Assembly (NCBI GenBank): GCA_964200185.2
Contig: CAXNAD020000058.1
Coordinates: 1-33,974 of the forward strand
Direction of reading: 5' to 3'
DNA from: Choristocarpus tenellus KU-1152
Lineage: Eukaryota > Phaeophyceae
Length of the DNA stretch: 33,974 nucleotides
Shown: positions 1-12,800 of the stretch, piece by piece
Layout: every line of letters starts with the position of its first letter
How positions within the stretch are numbered: position 1 is the first letter of the stretch
The notes under the pieces: generated by a model
What the model was told of the DNA's origin: nothing
What the model saw: only the letters and a program-made list of their open reading frames with translations
The model's database searches: none
Made by a program: the position numbers and the translations under genes

Positions 1-93
1 GATAATGAAAGTGCACTTTTCCTGGTGTTGGTCCAAATGGACACTTTGGTGAAGACCCCCCACCCCACCCCCAGATACTTTGGGTCAAATTTC
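1..93. mobile_element. MITE-like element family 2, right part of a second copy (cut by window edge)
   Basis: The segment from AAGTGCACTTTTCCTGGTG through CACTTTGGTGAAGACCCCCC to CCCCCAGATACTTTGGGTC matches the right half of the element at 26158-26341 (landmarks CTTCTCCTGGTC, CCAAATGCACACC, GTAGACCCCCC). The left half lies outside the window. Confidence 0.75.
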
Positions 94-1121
94 CCTCTTA
101 GCCTCCACGAGTTCTGTTTTTCGCCCTTTTCAGCTGTCAATAAAATACTTCCAATTTCAATGTCTAGCTGGGCCAAGAAACATAATGTGCTTGGCATGTC
201 TTAAATCTCCATATCTCCTGATGATTCTATATCTTTAGATATATATTCTTGATTTTCTGCTCAAGTGTGAACTTGTTGTTCCTTGTCTACATCGTGCTCA
301 GCAGCATGGTATGACAGAATCATAGGGGAAAGATCCGGGGGAGAAGATACTACTAATGCAATGAGTACATCAGAAGGAAAATTCGCCATTTATGATTTCA
401 GAATTTGGATCGCCTGGAGATGACTGAACTATATACCACAGCATACTTTCAGGTTAGGATCATGTGTAAATCACTCCAATTCCGAAGGTCTTGTTTGGTG
501 GAAGGATACAAGTCACCTTTGACTGCACTTGAAAAATACCACTATGAGTGCACAGCTCATCTATGAATTTTAATGATTGGTGTGTAAGTCATGATTGTGC
601 ACTGCTCCTAGAAATATGACTGTATAGGCAACTTGCAGATGCGGATAACATGTCTACCTAGGTGTCCTATCCAGATTTTTTATATTCATGACTTGTCGAC
701 AAAAGGGGGATCTGGTTGGGAGGCATACAGCACTGTTCATTCTTCAGTATGACCAGTATTCAATTTCAGTTAGGATCTGTCCCTTTCTGAGACTTATAAT
801 TTTGCGCAGTGAATGATGGATAGTGGATAGATTAACTGAAAAGCTGATTGCCAGGAGAATCTTCTCGACCCCATGACATGGAATATATGATTCGTTCATA
901 CGCTCTACGATTCTGAGTTGACTTGGGCATATTTCATCACCACAACAGTGAAAAACACTGTGTACACCCCAACTTGTTGAGTTCTTTAATGCAAAAAACG
1001 GTCTGCAGTCTGCACAACTATGGCATCTGGCATGTGCTGTAACAACTATGCAACGCAATGACCCATCTATGATAGATAACTCAGACATGCTTTGCACCAA
1101 ATGTTCAATATCTCCTCTCAC
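1..1121 (-). other. ODA11: Dynein intron (incomplete) at left edge
   Basis: The stretch after the exon 38 donor (GTGAGAGG on the minus strand). Apart from the inverted-repeat element end at 1-93, nothing recognisable is present. The dynein motif GDLFP that should follow is absent on the minus strand, so the intron extends beyond the window. Confidence 0.6.
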
Positions 1122-2474
1122 CAAGAAGTCCAAAAAAGACCACTTCATCCTCTCGAACGATCTTGGGGATATTAAAGTCACGTAAAGCACGCATCAACAG
1201 AGCATCTTCTGCGAGCTCAGGCTCTGCACGTTTGAATGCACCAGCCACCACCAACACTGACTGTCATGCAAGGAACACGTGTTGGCACAATATTCATTCT
1301 TATCGTTATCAGGTTATTGTAGGATGTAGAGCTATGTTGGATGTGTTGATTGTGTTGATTGTGAGGGGTAGTTAGTCGATTGTTTGCAATAGCTTGAATA
1401 TCCAGGAGGATTCCTAGCTGACGCTTCCTGATGAGCATTGTGCTTGGCAGATTAGAAGGGCCGATCAAATCTCTTGCTTCAGGTGCACCCCAATCATTAT
1501 AAAAATTCTGACACATCCTGCTAGATTTGAGGTTCACCTTAACAGCTCGTAGCCCCCAGTCGTAGTGCATCTGTTTGGAGAGTAGCTCTCGAAGAAGTGA
1601 GTATAATCCATAGAATTTAGATGCTAGCACCTTGTGAAGAAAATCGTTTGAGACTTTGAGTCAAAGCCTTTCAAGAGGGTAGGGCCGCGTCCATTTGGGG
1701 TCCAAATCCAATGTTGCGATTTTTTTATGTAAATCTGACTATTGTGTTTGTTCCCATGCGTCAAATATCCTTGCTCCGGACACACCTCTCACAGTCATAC
1801 GCATTTTACCTACTCCAAAATATTTCGAAAACTGAAAAAGGGCATGAAAAACCCGTGGGGAGCCAAGTGCCAAACGGACAAACAGCTCAAAACTACTACC
1901 CTCTTAAATGCTTTGGGTCTTTAATTCTTGGATGTGGAGTAGAGGAAGGAGGGAACTGATAAAAAAATTAGCTTTCAAAACTACTTTCAACTTTTATGAA
2001 TAATTTTGAAGACAGCATGCCTATTGATTGAGAGCATCACCTTCGCCTCGATGAATCCCTCCGCCATCAACATATTCTCACAGATAAGCACAAGATCAGG
2101 AACCATCACAGTCATCGGACGGAAGAGGGCCTTGAGACCTGATAAACAATAATTATGCATATGTCACAGAGAGATTGAGGTTTTATGCAACCTCCCAACA
2201 AAATCAATGTGTTGTTATATATGTTTGGAGCTTATTCGTGCCATTCATAGAGAGACTCAGTTTGGGAGAGCAGTTGCCACCTGTTACAACTATATCTTAC
2301 TAAACAGGCGATCCAAAGTTCACCTTCTGGGAGCTCTGAGCGACCCAGATAGCCAGGATTCATTGTAATGTAGGCGCCGCAGGTGGGATCTAGACTCACT
2401 TCATCACCCTCAATCACTATCCGTGCCGATTCAGCCTTGACACCATCACAAACAGCCTTGAACTGGAAGATTGA

Positions 2475-2509
<35 letters not shown>

Positions 2510-3806
2510 AGTTTCCGAGTTGTCTAAGTATCATCCATAGCATCTAGATTTTCTCTAGCGCATGTGGCAAGATCTGATTATTTTGTGACAACTAGTGGGA
2601 CTATTCCCTAGCCTGCACCAAGTTTCACGTACTCCCTATTGCTACCACCTCGCCATTACATCAAGACAACATTCATTGAAGGGTAGGCGTGAAGCAGGTT
2701 GAATGGTGAGTCTCTTCTTCACCTGCACAGAGCAAACGGAGAGCACCTCAGGAATGAGACGATTGAACTCATCGAAGCAGCCCCAGGCACCAGAAGATGC
2801 TAACCCTGAGGAAAGACAAAAATATATGAATTCCCTGTGTCCATATCTGGGGGACAACAATGTCCATTTTTGTTTTTTCTCCAATCACAGTGTGAGTTTG
2901 TCATGACAGAGTTCGAGAAACAGTCCACTATCAACCAAATTTGAACTCAGTCTATGTGCCAGTGGCACATGGAATACATGCCACATGTCTAGTTACCCTT
3001 GAAAATGTTGCCAAGTCCCTGATAGTCCATCTCAGGGGAACAGTTAAATACATAGCAGCATTTTGCTAAAGCATTGGCCAGATCTTTGGTACTTTCCGTT
3101 TTTCCTGTTCCTGCTGGACCAGCTGGAGCACATCCCATCTTAAGATTGAGGGCCTAGAATAGAATGGGATGATTTACAATGTTCAGGATTCTCAATCAGT
3201 TCAAAGGTGATAGACAGTGCTGAACTTCTTGTTTTGAAAAAGAAAAAATATGTCCACTATTGTTGGGAGACTTTCAAGCTGTAGTGAGTCATCTGTACAG
3301 TTGCCCCCTCCTACTCTATCCCTGTTCTTGGTATTATACATGCACTCCAAAAGGCAATCCAAGTCAACTTCTCTGGGTGCTGCACATCAGGCTCAGCAAG
3401 TCTTGAACCAACTCTACAGTTGGTGGAGGAATGGAAACTGCCCGCCCAAGAACAGTCTTCTGGAGTCATAAGATGTTTTTTCCTATGTCAAGTGCACACC
3501 AGCATTCACTAATGCATCATCCTTACACATCCTCCAACACCCTTTACTGCAGTAAACAAATATTTGATAGTCTACCCTCACCTGAGTTGCTGTAACGTAA
3601 ATACGATCTGTTAGTGGTGTGATCACCAGCCTCGGCCCATTCCCCAAGTACTCGTAGTCATACGGAAGGACTGCATCCGCAATTGCAATCTCTGCCCGTT
3701 CCCCTCCAGGTCCCCTAAGTTGAGGATCCCGATTCTTAAAGCTTGCCCCTGGTGGAGACACTCTCCACTTGTGCTTGAGCTGAGACTGCCACTGGAAAGC
3801 AGAGAC
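1122..3806 (-). CDS. ODA11: Dynein exons 32-38: AAA1 motor ATPase module
   Basis: Exons: 3806-3582, 3153-2997, 2805-2723, 2462-2324, 2138-2041, 1630-1538 and 1260-1122. AAA1 is the main ATP-hydrolysing site of dynein. The segment begins with [11 protein letters not shown] and [17 protein letters not shown]. It has an intact Walker [11 protein letters not shown] (3097-3126), then [17 protein letters not shown], Walker B CFDEFNR, and sensor I ITMNPGY, followed by [11 protein letters not shown] and [17 protein letters not shown]. All key residues are present, so the protein should be an active motor. Exon 38 ends FFGLL with a split glycine codon; the family's next motif, GDLFP, is not seen in 1-1121, so the next exon is left of the window. 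The loop before IAIADAV (about 20 residues rich in P, G and R) is longer than usual. Confidence 0.92.
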
Positions 3807-6800
3807 CTGTGTGCTTGTCCAAAACAGAAAATAATTTGAGATGTTGAACATGCCAAGAAAGGGCATCCACCTGTGAGAAACAAATAAGCACGAAGTGCTT
3901 CTCTGTGCCTAATGTTTCTGATGAGACCAAAAATCGCATGCAACGCCAACCAAGCCTCGTCCAATATACTCTGGGGTCATCCATAGGCAGTGCTTCAATT
4001 CTTCAATTAAGCTGGTCTAGGTAAGAAAGGTGAAGTACCATTTCGGCAATATTTTCTTGAGAATGAGGGGAAAGAAATTTACAGTGAAATCATCTGGGTG
4101 ATCTTTTGTGCAGGGAAAATCTAAAGTTGAACAAAATGAAAATTGTGTCTCATGGTTAGCCAGCCTCCCGGCAGCAACAGACCTACAAAGACCCAGTACC
4201 AACCCAGTAAGGCTTCAAATGAATATATTTGAAATACATATAAAAACCTAAGCTGTGAAAATTGGATGGAACCATCTCTTTCTTATCACCAAAAAACAAT
4301 TATGCTTATGGACTTGGTGTTACATACATTCTTCTGAAGAATGAAGCAGCTTAAAAAGTGATATCTGGCAGAGTCAACAAGAATAATATTATTTTATTGA
4401 CGCTAGATACATTTCAATAATTTTGTTCATTGATCTCAACCTCCAATTTTTTGTGTGTGCCACACAATACAAACAGAATCTTGAGGAGGGATTCAAAACG
4501 AGTACTTATTATATTCCAACTGTATGTTCAAAACTTTACCATGATTCTTACTGATGATATCCAAAATTGCTATCAACTCCACTTTTCGTGGGGAACTATT
4601 GATATACTACGATGTAGAATAAATATATCAACTTTAGAAATCTTTTTCATATTAACAACTACTCTGGAGTATTAGCCTGCCCCAAAACAGCATAACCACT
4701 TTCATAAATTATCAGACATTTGAAATTGAAGAAATTGTACATCTCTTTCCTGGGCCAGCCTATTGATCATGGACCATAGTGGCGAGGTTAAACTGAAAAT
4801 AGCTTCTGTATTTTTTTTCATCATAAGCTTATCTTGGCACAGGGACATTGTCGCCTCGGAATTTTGTTGACCCAAATATTTTTGCTGCAGTCCCAATTCA
4901 ACCAAACTCGGAAATTTCTTATTACTCATTGTTTCAACTTCCATCTGACCTACATTAATATTATATATTATATATATATATATATATATATCTGAAGATT
5001 ATCCTACATAAAGTAGTGTTGTGATACTTCTCGCTCACCTCTTCCACTTTGTCACGCATCATCTTTTGCACAACGTCACGTCCATGGGCATCCATGGTGA
5101 TACAAACCATAACACGAGTACGGTCTCCTTTGGTAAGGTCAGACTGGGTCAACCTGAGTTTTCACAAACCAACAGGGAGATATGTGACCAGAGAAGGCTC
5201 ACATACATGTGAGCACCAGCTGAGTTGCCAACTCAGAATTGGCAGAAAAAAATCATTCTGTACAGGTCCTGTATTCTCTTACTATGCAGTCATGCAATGG
5301 GCAGGAAGCTGGACACAATTCTGTGTCTAAAATTAGCATATTCTGATCAAACTCAAACTGTCTCAATGCTACTTGCTCAATTCCATTTAGTGTATCAGCG
5401 CAAGCATGGACAACTCATACCTAATGAGGTCATTTAGTTGATTGATCTGCTGCTTGTTGTACTCGGCTAACCCATCTGCCTTGCCTCTGCTGACCTCGTC
5501 AAGTGCTATCTCCACCTGCCAAGCCCAAACACCAGGTACAGTCCCGACCAAGTAAACTCTACATTGATATATCAGCTTGGGTACAGGATTGCAGGAGCAG
5601 GACAGTGACGTTGCTTCTACTCCAAGAAAATATTTAGAAGTCGAATGGGCAGTTGACAAGGAGATTGTATCCACCAAGCTGTGTGCTATTTACTTGCAAA
5701 AAGTCAGCTTGAAATGCAGCGGACAAACCTCTTCCACATAGTTGATGGCCAAGGTCAGCAAGATTATCTGGGCAGGATCACTTGGCCTTCCTGTGTGTGT
5801 TTGATCGGTCATGGCATATTCAATTGTGGTGAGCCTCATGTCACATACTCCGGATGGCTTAATTAATTCTAGGGGTTGCTCAATAGTGAAGTTTCAAACA
5901 CAGGCACAGTGGGTATGAAATACTTGGAGTGCAGACAAGAGCTCTAATGTGGTCAACAAATTCTTATATCAGTGCCCTTTTTGTGGCATCTGTAAAATTT
6001 TGAAGGCAAATCCATTGATTGTCAAAACTTCAAGAGCAGATTTATCAGGTTTTACCTTTTGCAGCTATGGCAGGCAAGTGGACTGTTGTATGTCTTCAAG
6101 ATTTAATGTTATGCTCTAAAAACATGCTGTAGTCGAAAAGGAAAAACCTAACAAACCTGGGTACACGAGATACTTACTCCACAAGTGATAGTCAGCTGAT
6201 AACACTGTGCTGTGCAAGCCCAAGGCTGATGACTATAGAGCAGAGTTGACATTGGGTGCCTTTGGATAGGGAGCCTCTAAAAATATGGAATTGCTTGGCT
6301 GATGTTGAGGATACTGTAGGTAGAACTAGTCATGCTATTCAAATATGCTTCCAGTAGTTGAGACACAGGGTATAGTACTTCATACATGTAGGCACTCATA
6401 CAATGCCGGCTGCAATGAATCTCAGGCACTATAGCGCTCTAGAGACTAGGAGACAGAAGCACGTGATCTAGCCAAAGAAAATGAGAGTACTCATGATTTT
6501 TCTGCTTTCATTCTAAGGCACTTTCTTAATCTCTTGCAGTTTATCCAAACAAATAATTTCTATGGATGAAGTGGCATGATTCACCTGAGAGCATTGATTT
6601 CTGTATCGTTGGAATAATTTTGATAAGAAGATCATAAAGGTTCCTACAGGCATTTATAAATTTAAACAAATTTTGCACATTTTTTTGAGGATCTCTATGA
6701 TACAATTCTGCGAATCACTCGTACATTCTGGTCAAAGCAGCAACCATACCCCTGTCACAATACCATACAACGGTTGCCATTCCTGTAGGGTGCCATCAAA

Positions 6801-9800
6801 CAGTTTGCAACAAAACATTGAAATTGATGTAGTACATACAACAAAAATAATGATATGAATAAACCAGTGCTACGACAGGAGTTGTGTTTAATTGACCAAT
6901 CAGACAACGGCAATTCTCTGAAAGGTCGTAGGAGGCGAATAACCTGCAAGAAACACGGAGCCAACGGTGACCAACTTGTCCCAGTGTGAATTGATGGCAC
7001 GAAAGGACAGTGTGAATTGAAAGTGCTTTTCAAAGCAATCGGACCACGTGCACACCTGATGTTGGGTTCTTGTGCATTAACCACTCTGGTCGACTCATTT
7101 GCTTGTAACGTATCAGTGATCGACACAAGTTGGAGAACAAGGATTGTTTCATAGAATCCAACAGATCCTGGATGGAAGCAGTGAAGAGAGTATAGTGGGG
7201 AAAACATGTTTATGTTTTTTTTCATTTTAGAATTGCATGTTCTTTCCAGGGGGAGAGAATGGCACTACCAAAGCGTTTCGCTTGAACTCCATCTGAAACA
7301 GCGACCTGGTCCGTGTCGTACAACACAACAAATTGCTGTGGGGATAGCAAGGACATATTGCACAGTGTTTTGTCTTTTTTTATTCCAAAGTATAGGTCAG
7401 AACAGAATAAGATTGTAGTATGCACCTGCATGTAGATCTCAACCTTTCCTTCAAGAGGAACAGCTGGCTCAAACTCCACCTCCTCACTTCCCACACCAGA
7501 AACTAATCGCACTGCATTTGGCCTGGCAAATAAATTGAGGGTTGTGAGAGCCCTCAGACTACATGCTGCTGTGTGAGCAAGTGAAGGGCATGAACGAGAA
7601 AACGATTCTAAATCTTTCAAGGAACTGAACAAATATCTAGTAGACAATCCGGAATAACGATTCCTCCTTATTTGGAAGCAGGAATCATTCTGTTCTTGGA
7701 TAGCAAACTTCCAGCAGACAGTGTTCGCAGTTGAAAAATCCCTACATCACTCACTGCATTTTCCTGATTATTTTTATGATCATTCTCATTATTATTTTCA
7801 TGATCATTCTTATTATTATTTTCATGATCTTATGTTTTAGATCGATGCGACTCATTGAAATTTTCTTTTCAGTGTACACCAAATGGGTGGGTGGGTATGA
7901 CTGACCTTCCAGAGGGAGTTTTCTCCTCACCAAGGATGAGTGTCTTACAGCACAAGTAAACCTTACAAAAATATAAAAATGTTTGGGTACGGGATGAGAT
8001 TATATGAAAATATAAAGATTATTAGGTTAGAGGCAGAACAAAAGAAATTCCATGAACTTCATTATGATTCGCTAAAACAGTATTTCATTGGACAGTATTT
8101 GTCGGACCTGAATTTTTCTCTGCATTTTGTGATCCCTGACCCTAAGCATTGGGCACTGCTACAGTCACAATATCACTGTTTGTGTATCACTCCCAACTGA
8201 GCACAAATATTTTAGGCATGCAGAGTCTTTTTTGTTTTGTTTTTTACCACAAGTATGTAAAGCAAACAACAATACTATTGTATGTAAAGAAAACAACAAT
8301 ACTGTTAAAGGTTGCTTCCTATGGCTAGGCGCCCACTACTATGAAATGATCTCATGCCTTTGAAGTGCATTCAGTTACACCTGGAACTTCTGAAAGGTCA
8401 AAAGGAATTCTGTACAGTGATGGTAGGCATCTGAAGCGTAAAGGTTTTACAATGTAAGATTCAACACATTGCATGACACTTCCCTGATTAAGCTTAGCTT
8501 TTTCTCCTACCTTTGGTGTGTGGACCAGAATCTTGTTTGGGTCAGATCCATTTGACAAAATGTCCAGCAGGTCTGCTTCTGAAACAAAGTAATACCTCGG
8601 GAACTGCCTCCGCCGTCCATCCAAGAAATCGGCAAGACTTTTCTTGCACAATTCTAACTGAGACTGAATCAATCCTAGCTTGTCCAGGTAGCCACTAGTG
8701 TTGCATCCATCTCTAACGTTCTTTGTCTTCCAGAGCTGTCAAGTTGGTTATGGGTTTGCTCTTATGTTGGCTGGAGATTCTTTTGATCAAGTGTGAAAAA
8801 CTTTGATCAATGGTGAAATGAGCATTGGTAGGGCTACTTAAGAATAAGTTTTGACTTGCCAGAGGGGGGCTCTCTACATATCAGAGGCATTGCAAAGGTT
8901 TTCTTAAGCTGTATAAAATCTATGGTGTACTGCGCAGCTGTTATAGAGCGGGAATGGACTCTTGAGGAAATATTTTAGCTGGTGAGAATCCTTGATTGCA
9001 GACCCTTCTTGCATCAAACTTTGCAACGCATCTTGAAATTTAGTAATTGTTGACAGTATAATCCTATATGTCAAAATATCCATCCGTGTCATGGATATAC
9101 CTCCCAGTTGCCGAATTTTTCACTCCTATACATGAGGAAAGCAATTTTTCAGCTGAAAATTTATCACGATATCCTCTGTTGATTTGACATTACAAATGTG
9201 AGCAGTTGATGTCCTTGGATTAACTCTTTGTTCACGAAAGAGATTTAACTACCAAGTAGGAATTAAATATTTCCTCCAGAAATTCCTCCAACACAGATTG
9301 ACTGTTTCAAAGTCACTCTTCACGATTTCCAATAAGGTCTCAAGGTGTCCATTAGGAGGTAGTGGAACGAGGGACTTTTTCATGTCAATTCTTCGAAAAG
9401 TTGTGATCACAAGCTCATCACCTTTGATACATTGTTCTCTATGAGCAAGGAGTGAATTTGGGGCATTGCAATCAAATTGTTGAGGGCAAAAGCTTTTTGG
9501 TCTTCTGCTAAACAGCAATCCCCACAATTTTTAACCAATGACTTTTTATTCACTTGCTAGTAGCCCGATTCGACTTTTTATTCACTTGATATCACCGTTG
9601 ATAGAATTGTAGGCAAATTTTTCCTTTAGGGGAATCCTTGCGTCAAAAATATCATTAAAAAAATATATTTACTACTACAATTTCTCGGGTCATTCTGAGT
9701 GGGGTACTCCAGAGCTCAAGAGTGGTGAAAATAATACAAATAAAATAGTCTAGACGATAAATACAAATATTTCTTCTGTGAAGGACACACTTTCAGCACT

Positions 9801-12800
9801 GAGCCTCCAAGTGTGTGGAATATGGTGGTTGGGATCAGGCAGATCCAGTACTACCATTTATCGTGCTGTACACACATGTGGAGTTAACCTTACTCATAAA
9901 TTGTGTTCAACTATGAGATGCACCCTTGAGTGTGTGTGGGCCACTGGGGCTTGTAGGGGAGGTGGTGGTAGGATGGTGGTGATGATTGCATTTGTAGTAA
10001 TTTGTAGTAATTTGTAGTAATTTGTTTGTCATTGAGGAATTGGACCTCACTTGGCTTTACTTCCGAAGAGATCCAGGTGGAGTTTCACAAGCGACACTGA
10101 GCAAAGGAATATAACAAAATGGTGTGCGAAATTTGAGGTCCATTTGAGACCATCTAGTGTCCATACTAGAATGTATTGATCCTTTGAGAGCATCTACACT
10201 TCAATCTTGGATTAGAAACCTATCTCAACCCTATCTATCCCCATTTTTCAGAGTCAACACATACTGCACTTACTTCCCTTATAATTATACCTGAGATATC
10301 ATATTTTTGGACTATATCTACCTGCACTACTCCACTCATGCCTTACATTTTTTTCACATATTAGATTGAGCCTTTGCACCACTCATCACTTCACCTCCTC
10401 TCCATTAGATTGAATCTGGTGGAGTGCTCGCTTGGTTGAATGGAGACTTGCCACCATAGTTTATATTATATAGGTTATATTTCGTTCTTTATTTTCAGTT
10501 TAGTGGTAGACAAGAGGCTTCAGGTGTACTAGTCCATCGTGCTTGCCGTGTGATCCATCGAAGTCAAATTTCCCTCACAAGAATATCTCAACTTGTACGG
10601 TTTTAGAACCGTACATTCCTTTGAATGAAGCTGGAGACTGGCACTAAACTACAAGGGCTCCCATTTCACTACATAAAGAACCAAAGTATCTTAGAGGGTA
10701 GAGCTGCGTCCATTTGGGAGCCAAAATCCAATGTTGCGATTTTTATGTAATTTTGGCTATCGTGTCTGTTAAGAAGTGTCAATATCAATGTTCTGGACAC
10801 ACCTTTTCATAACATGTACACTTCACCTACTCCTAAACAATTTGGAGTAGGATAATGTCATAAAAGAACCCATGGGAAGCCAAGCCCCAAATGGAAAAAC
10901 AGGGCAAAACTCGTACCCTCTAAGATACTTTCACTCAAAACAAATTGCGCACATGCCTTACATGGAAATCACTAGTGAAACTGAGTGCGGGAGCATCAAG
11001 ATAACTTTGCAAATGGAGACTATTGTTTTGGGGGTTGTGCTGTGTGCACCGACAATGCTCGCATGCTCAAGAACTATATTTTGGGGAACTTAGAGCTGGG
11101 AAACCAAAGGAATACTGTAGCAACCAAACAGCCGCAGCTAGACCCGAAAAAATGGCCACAGGTACCAAATACACATGACACCGCCTGCTGAGGATTCTAA
11201 GGAATAAGGTTTTGGACTGGGATACCCTCCCTGGTGCTGATGATGATACCTATGATTTATGGATGTACATCGGGACTTATCCGGATTTTTCTAATGTGCA
11301 AACCTGAGTGGATGTATCCCCAACCTTGGACAAATGCTCATCCTTGATTCTAGAACTGATACATATTTTTCCACTTTTACTGCTGGACCTTTCTCTTTCC
11401 TATACCGAAATTATTCACTTCTTCATTTTTTGCATTTATGCCTACACTACAATTAGCTTTGTTCCTTTTTTTCTGCATTGTTGCGCCTCTATACCTCTAC
11501 GTTTTGCCGGATAAGATCTGTTCCACTTCTGCATTTCTTTTGTGACAACATGTTCAAACATGCTGTACATTGCTTCTTTCTCCATTATGAAATCTGCGAT
11601 AGCTTCTAGAATCATTGCATCATGCATAGAACTGAGGTGTTCGAAAATTACTGATAATATTGCCACTTTAGCCTGAGCATCATCCCAGTTTGTAGTCAAA
11701 GACACAACTACAAAATACACCACTTCTCATGCATACACTATTCCTAACTATTGATCTATGTCTAATTGCACTGCCATTGTTTGTGCCTTCTTTCTCTCAT
11801 GATGGGTTCAGCAATTCTTACGGCTCCTCACTCCACCTCCTTCCTTGAATCTTCTGCTAATCCCATCTCAACATTGCTCTACAGTGAAGCACAAGCCTTG
11901 CCATGCCATTTTGGGTTTCAAGTATTTTCGTGGCGTGGTGACAGACGGAAAAGGTACAGGTGTACTTCTATAATCTGTGGCGATTGGCCGGTAGAAATTG
12001 GATCATTGGAACCAAGTTTCCCAGAAAAGAAATCCGGATTTGAGGGGAACCAAATCCGTTAAATAAATTTAGGGAGCACTATCCATTAATCACTGAGCCA
12101 TGTGAACACTTCATGGGTGCTGTCGATCAGTCAATCAATCAACACATGATCCTCACTATGTGGCCAGGAAAGTGCAACTTACAAACTATGTATGCCCTTG
12201 TTTGTAAAATAATGAAATTACATCCAAACAAATTTCGGTAATGATCGGACATCAACTATAAGAATGTATGGGTGTGGCATATCAGCTCTCTTATATACTG
12301 TAGCTAGAATTTTACATACCTCGCAGTAGTTCGAAGCACCTGAACACAGGTTTATGCATGAAAAATATATTCAAACCAGTAATTGTTGTCCTTAAATTAC
12401 CAGAATATTGCTGACTACAATATGGATGATATATGGGGATGATATGAATGTAAGTAGATAATCAACAAATTTCTATGCTATCTTCTTGAAACCATCAGAA
12501 ATTTCTTTCGATTCATACCATTTCGGTGACCGAAATGGGCACTGAAAATGTTCACTTTTTTTATTCATTTTGGTAAGTTCTGAGATTTAAAAAAAAAATA
12601 TATATATATATCACCAACTGTGAACGCACAATAATTCGGTCTTCTCAGACCAGTATCTGGAGGCAGCACAAGGAGCAGTGGTATATATTTCATAAAAAAA
12701 TAAAATACAAACTCAACAAACAGCAGAATAGTTAAATTGCTCTAATACACAAGAAGCAAGAGAAGGAACTCAAACAACATATCGAGAGGTGGCAGTGGTG

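Noticed and set aside
1711-1959. Small open frames in several places with similar peptides (GSQ.PNGQT.QN.YPLRYF type), also at 10872-11093, 21393-21608 and 32759-32965.
   Set aside because: All fall on copies of the same MITE; the peptide likeness comes from the DNA repeat, not from a protein family.
6586-6643. Possible dynein exon coding [14 protein letters not shown].
   Set aside because: Needs phase 2 in and leaves phase 0, matching neither neighbouring exon; sequence not dynein-like.
8381-8389. A 9-nt microexon (KFQ) downstream of exon 26, with TTTCAG before and GTGTAA after.
   Set aside because: Exon 7961-7906 joins exon 26 directly in phase and gives exactly the family length, so no microexon is needed.
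11442-11723. 93-codon minus-strand open frame in the 6 kb intron as a nested gene or dynein exon.
   Set aside because: No recognisable motif, and flanking dynein exons already join without it.
12030-12062. Inverted AAATCCG motifs as another transposon end.
   Set aside because: Too short and no matching partner or flanking duplication.
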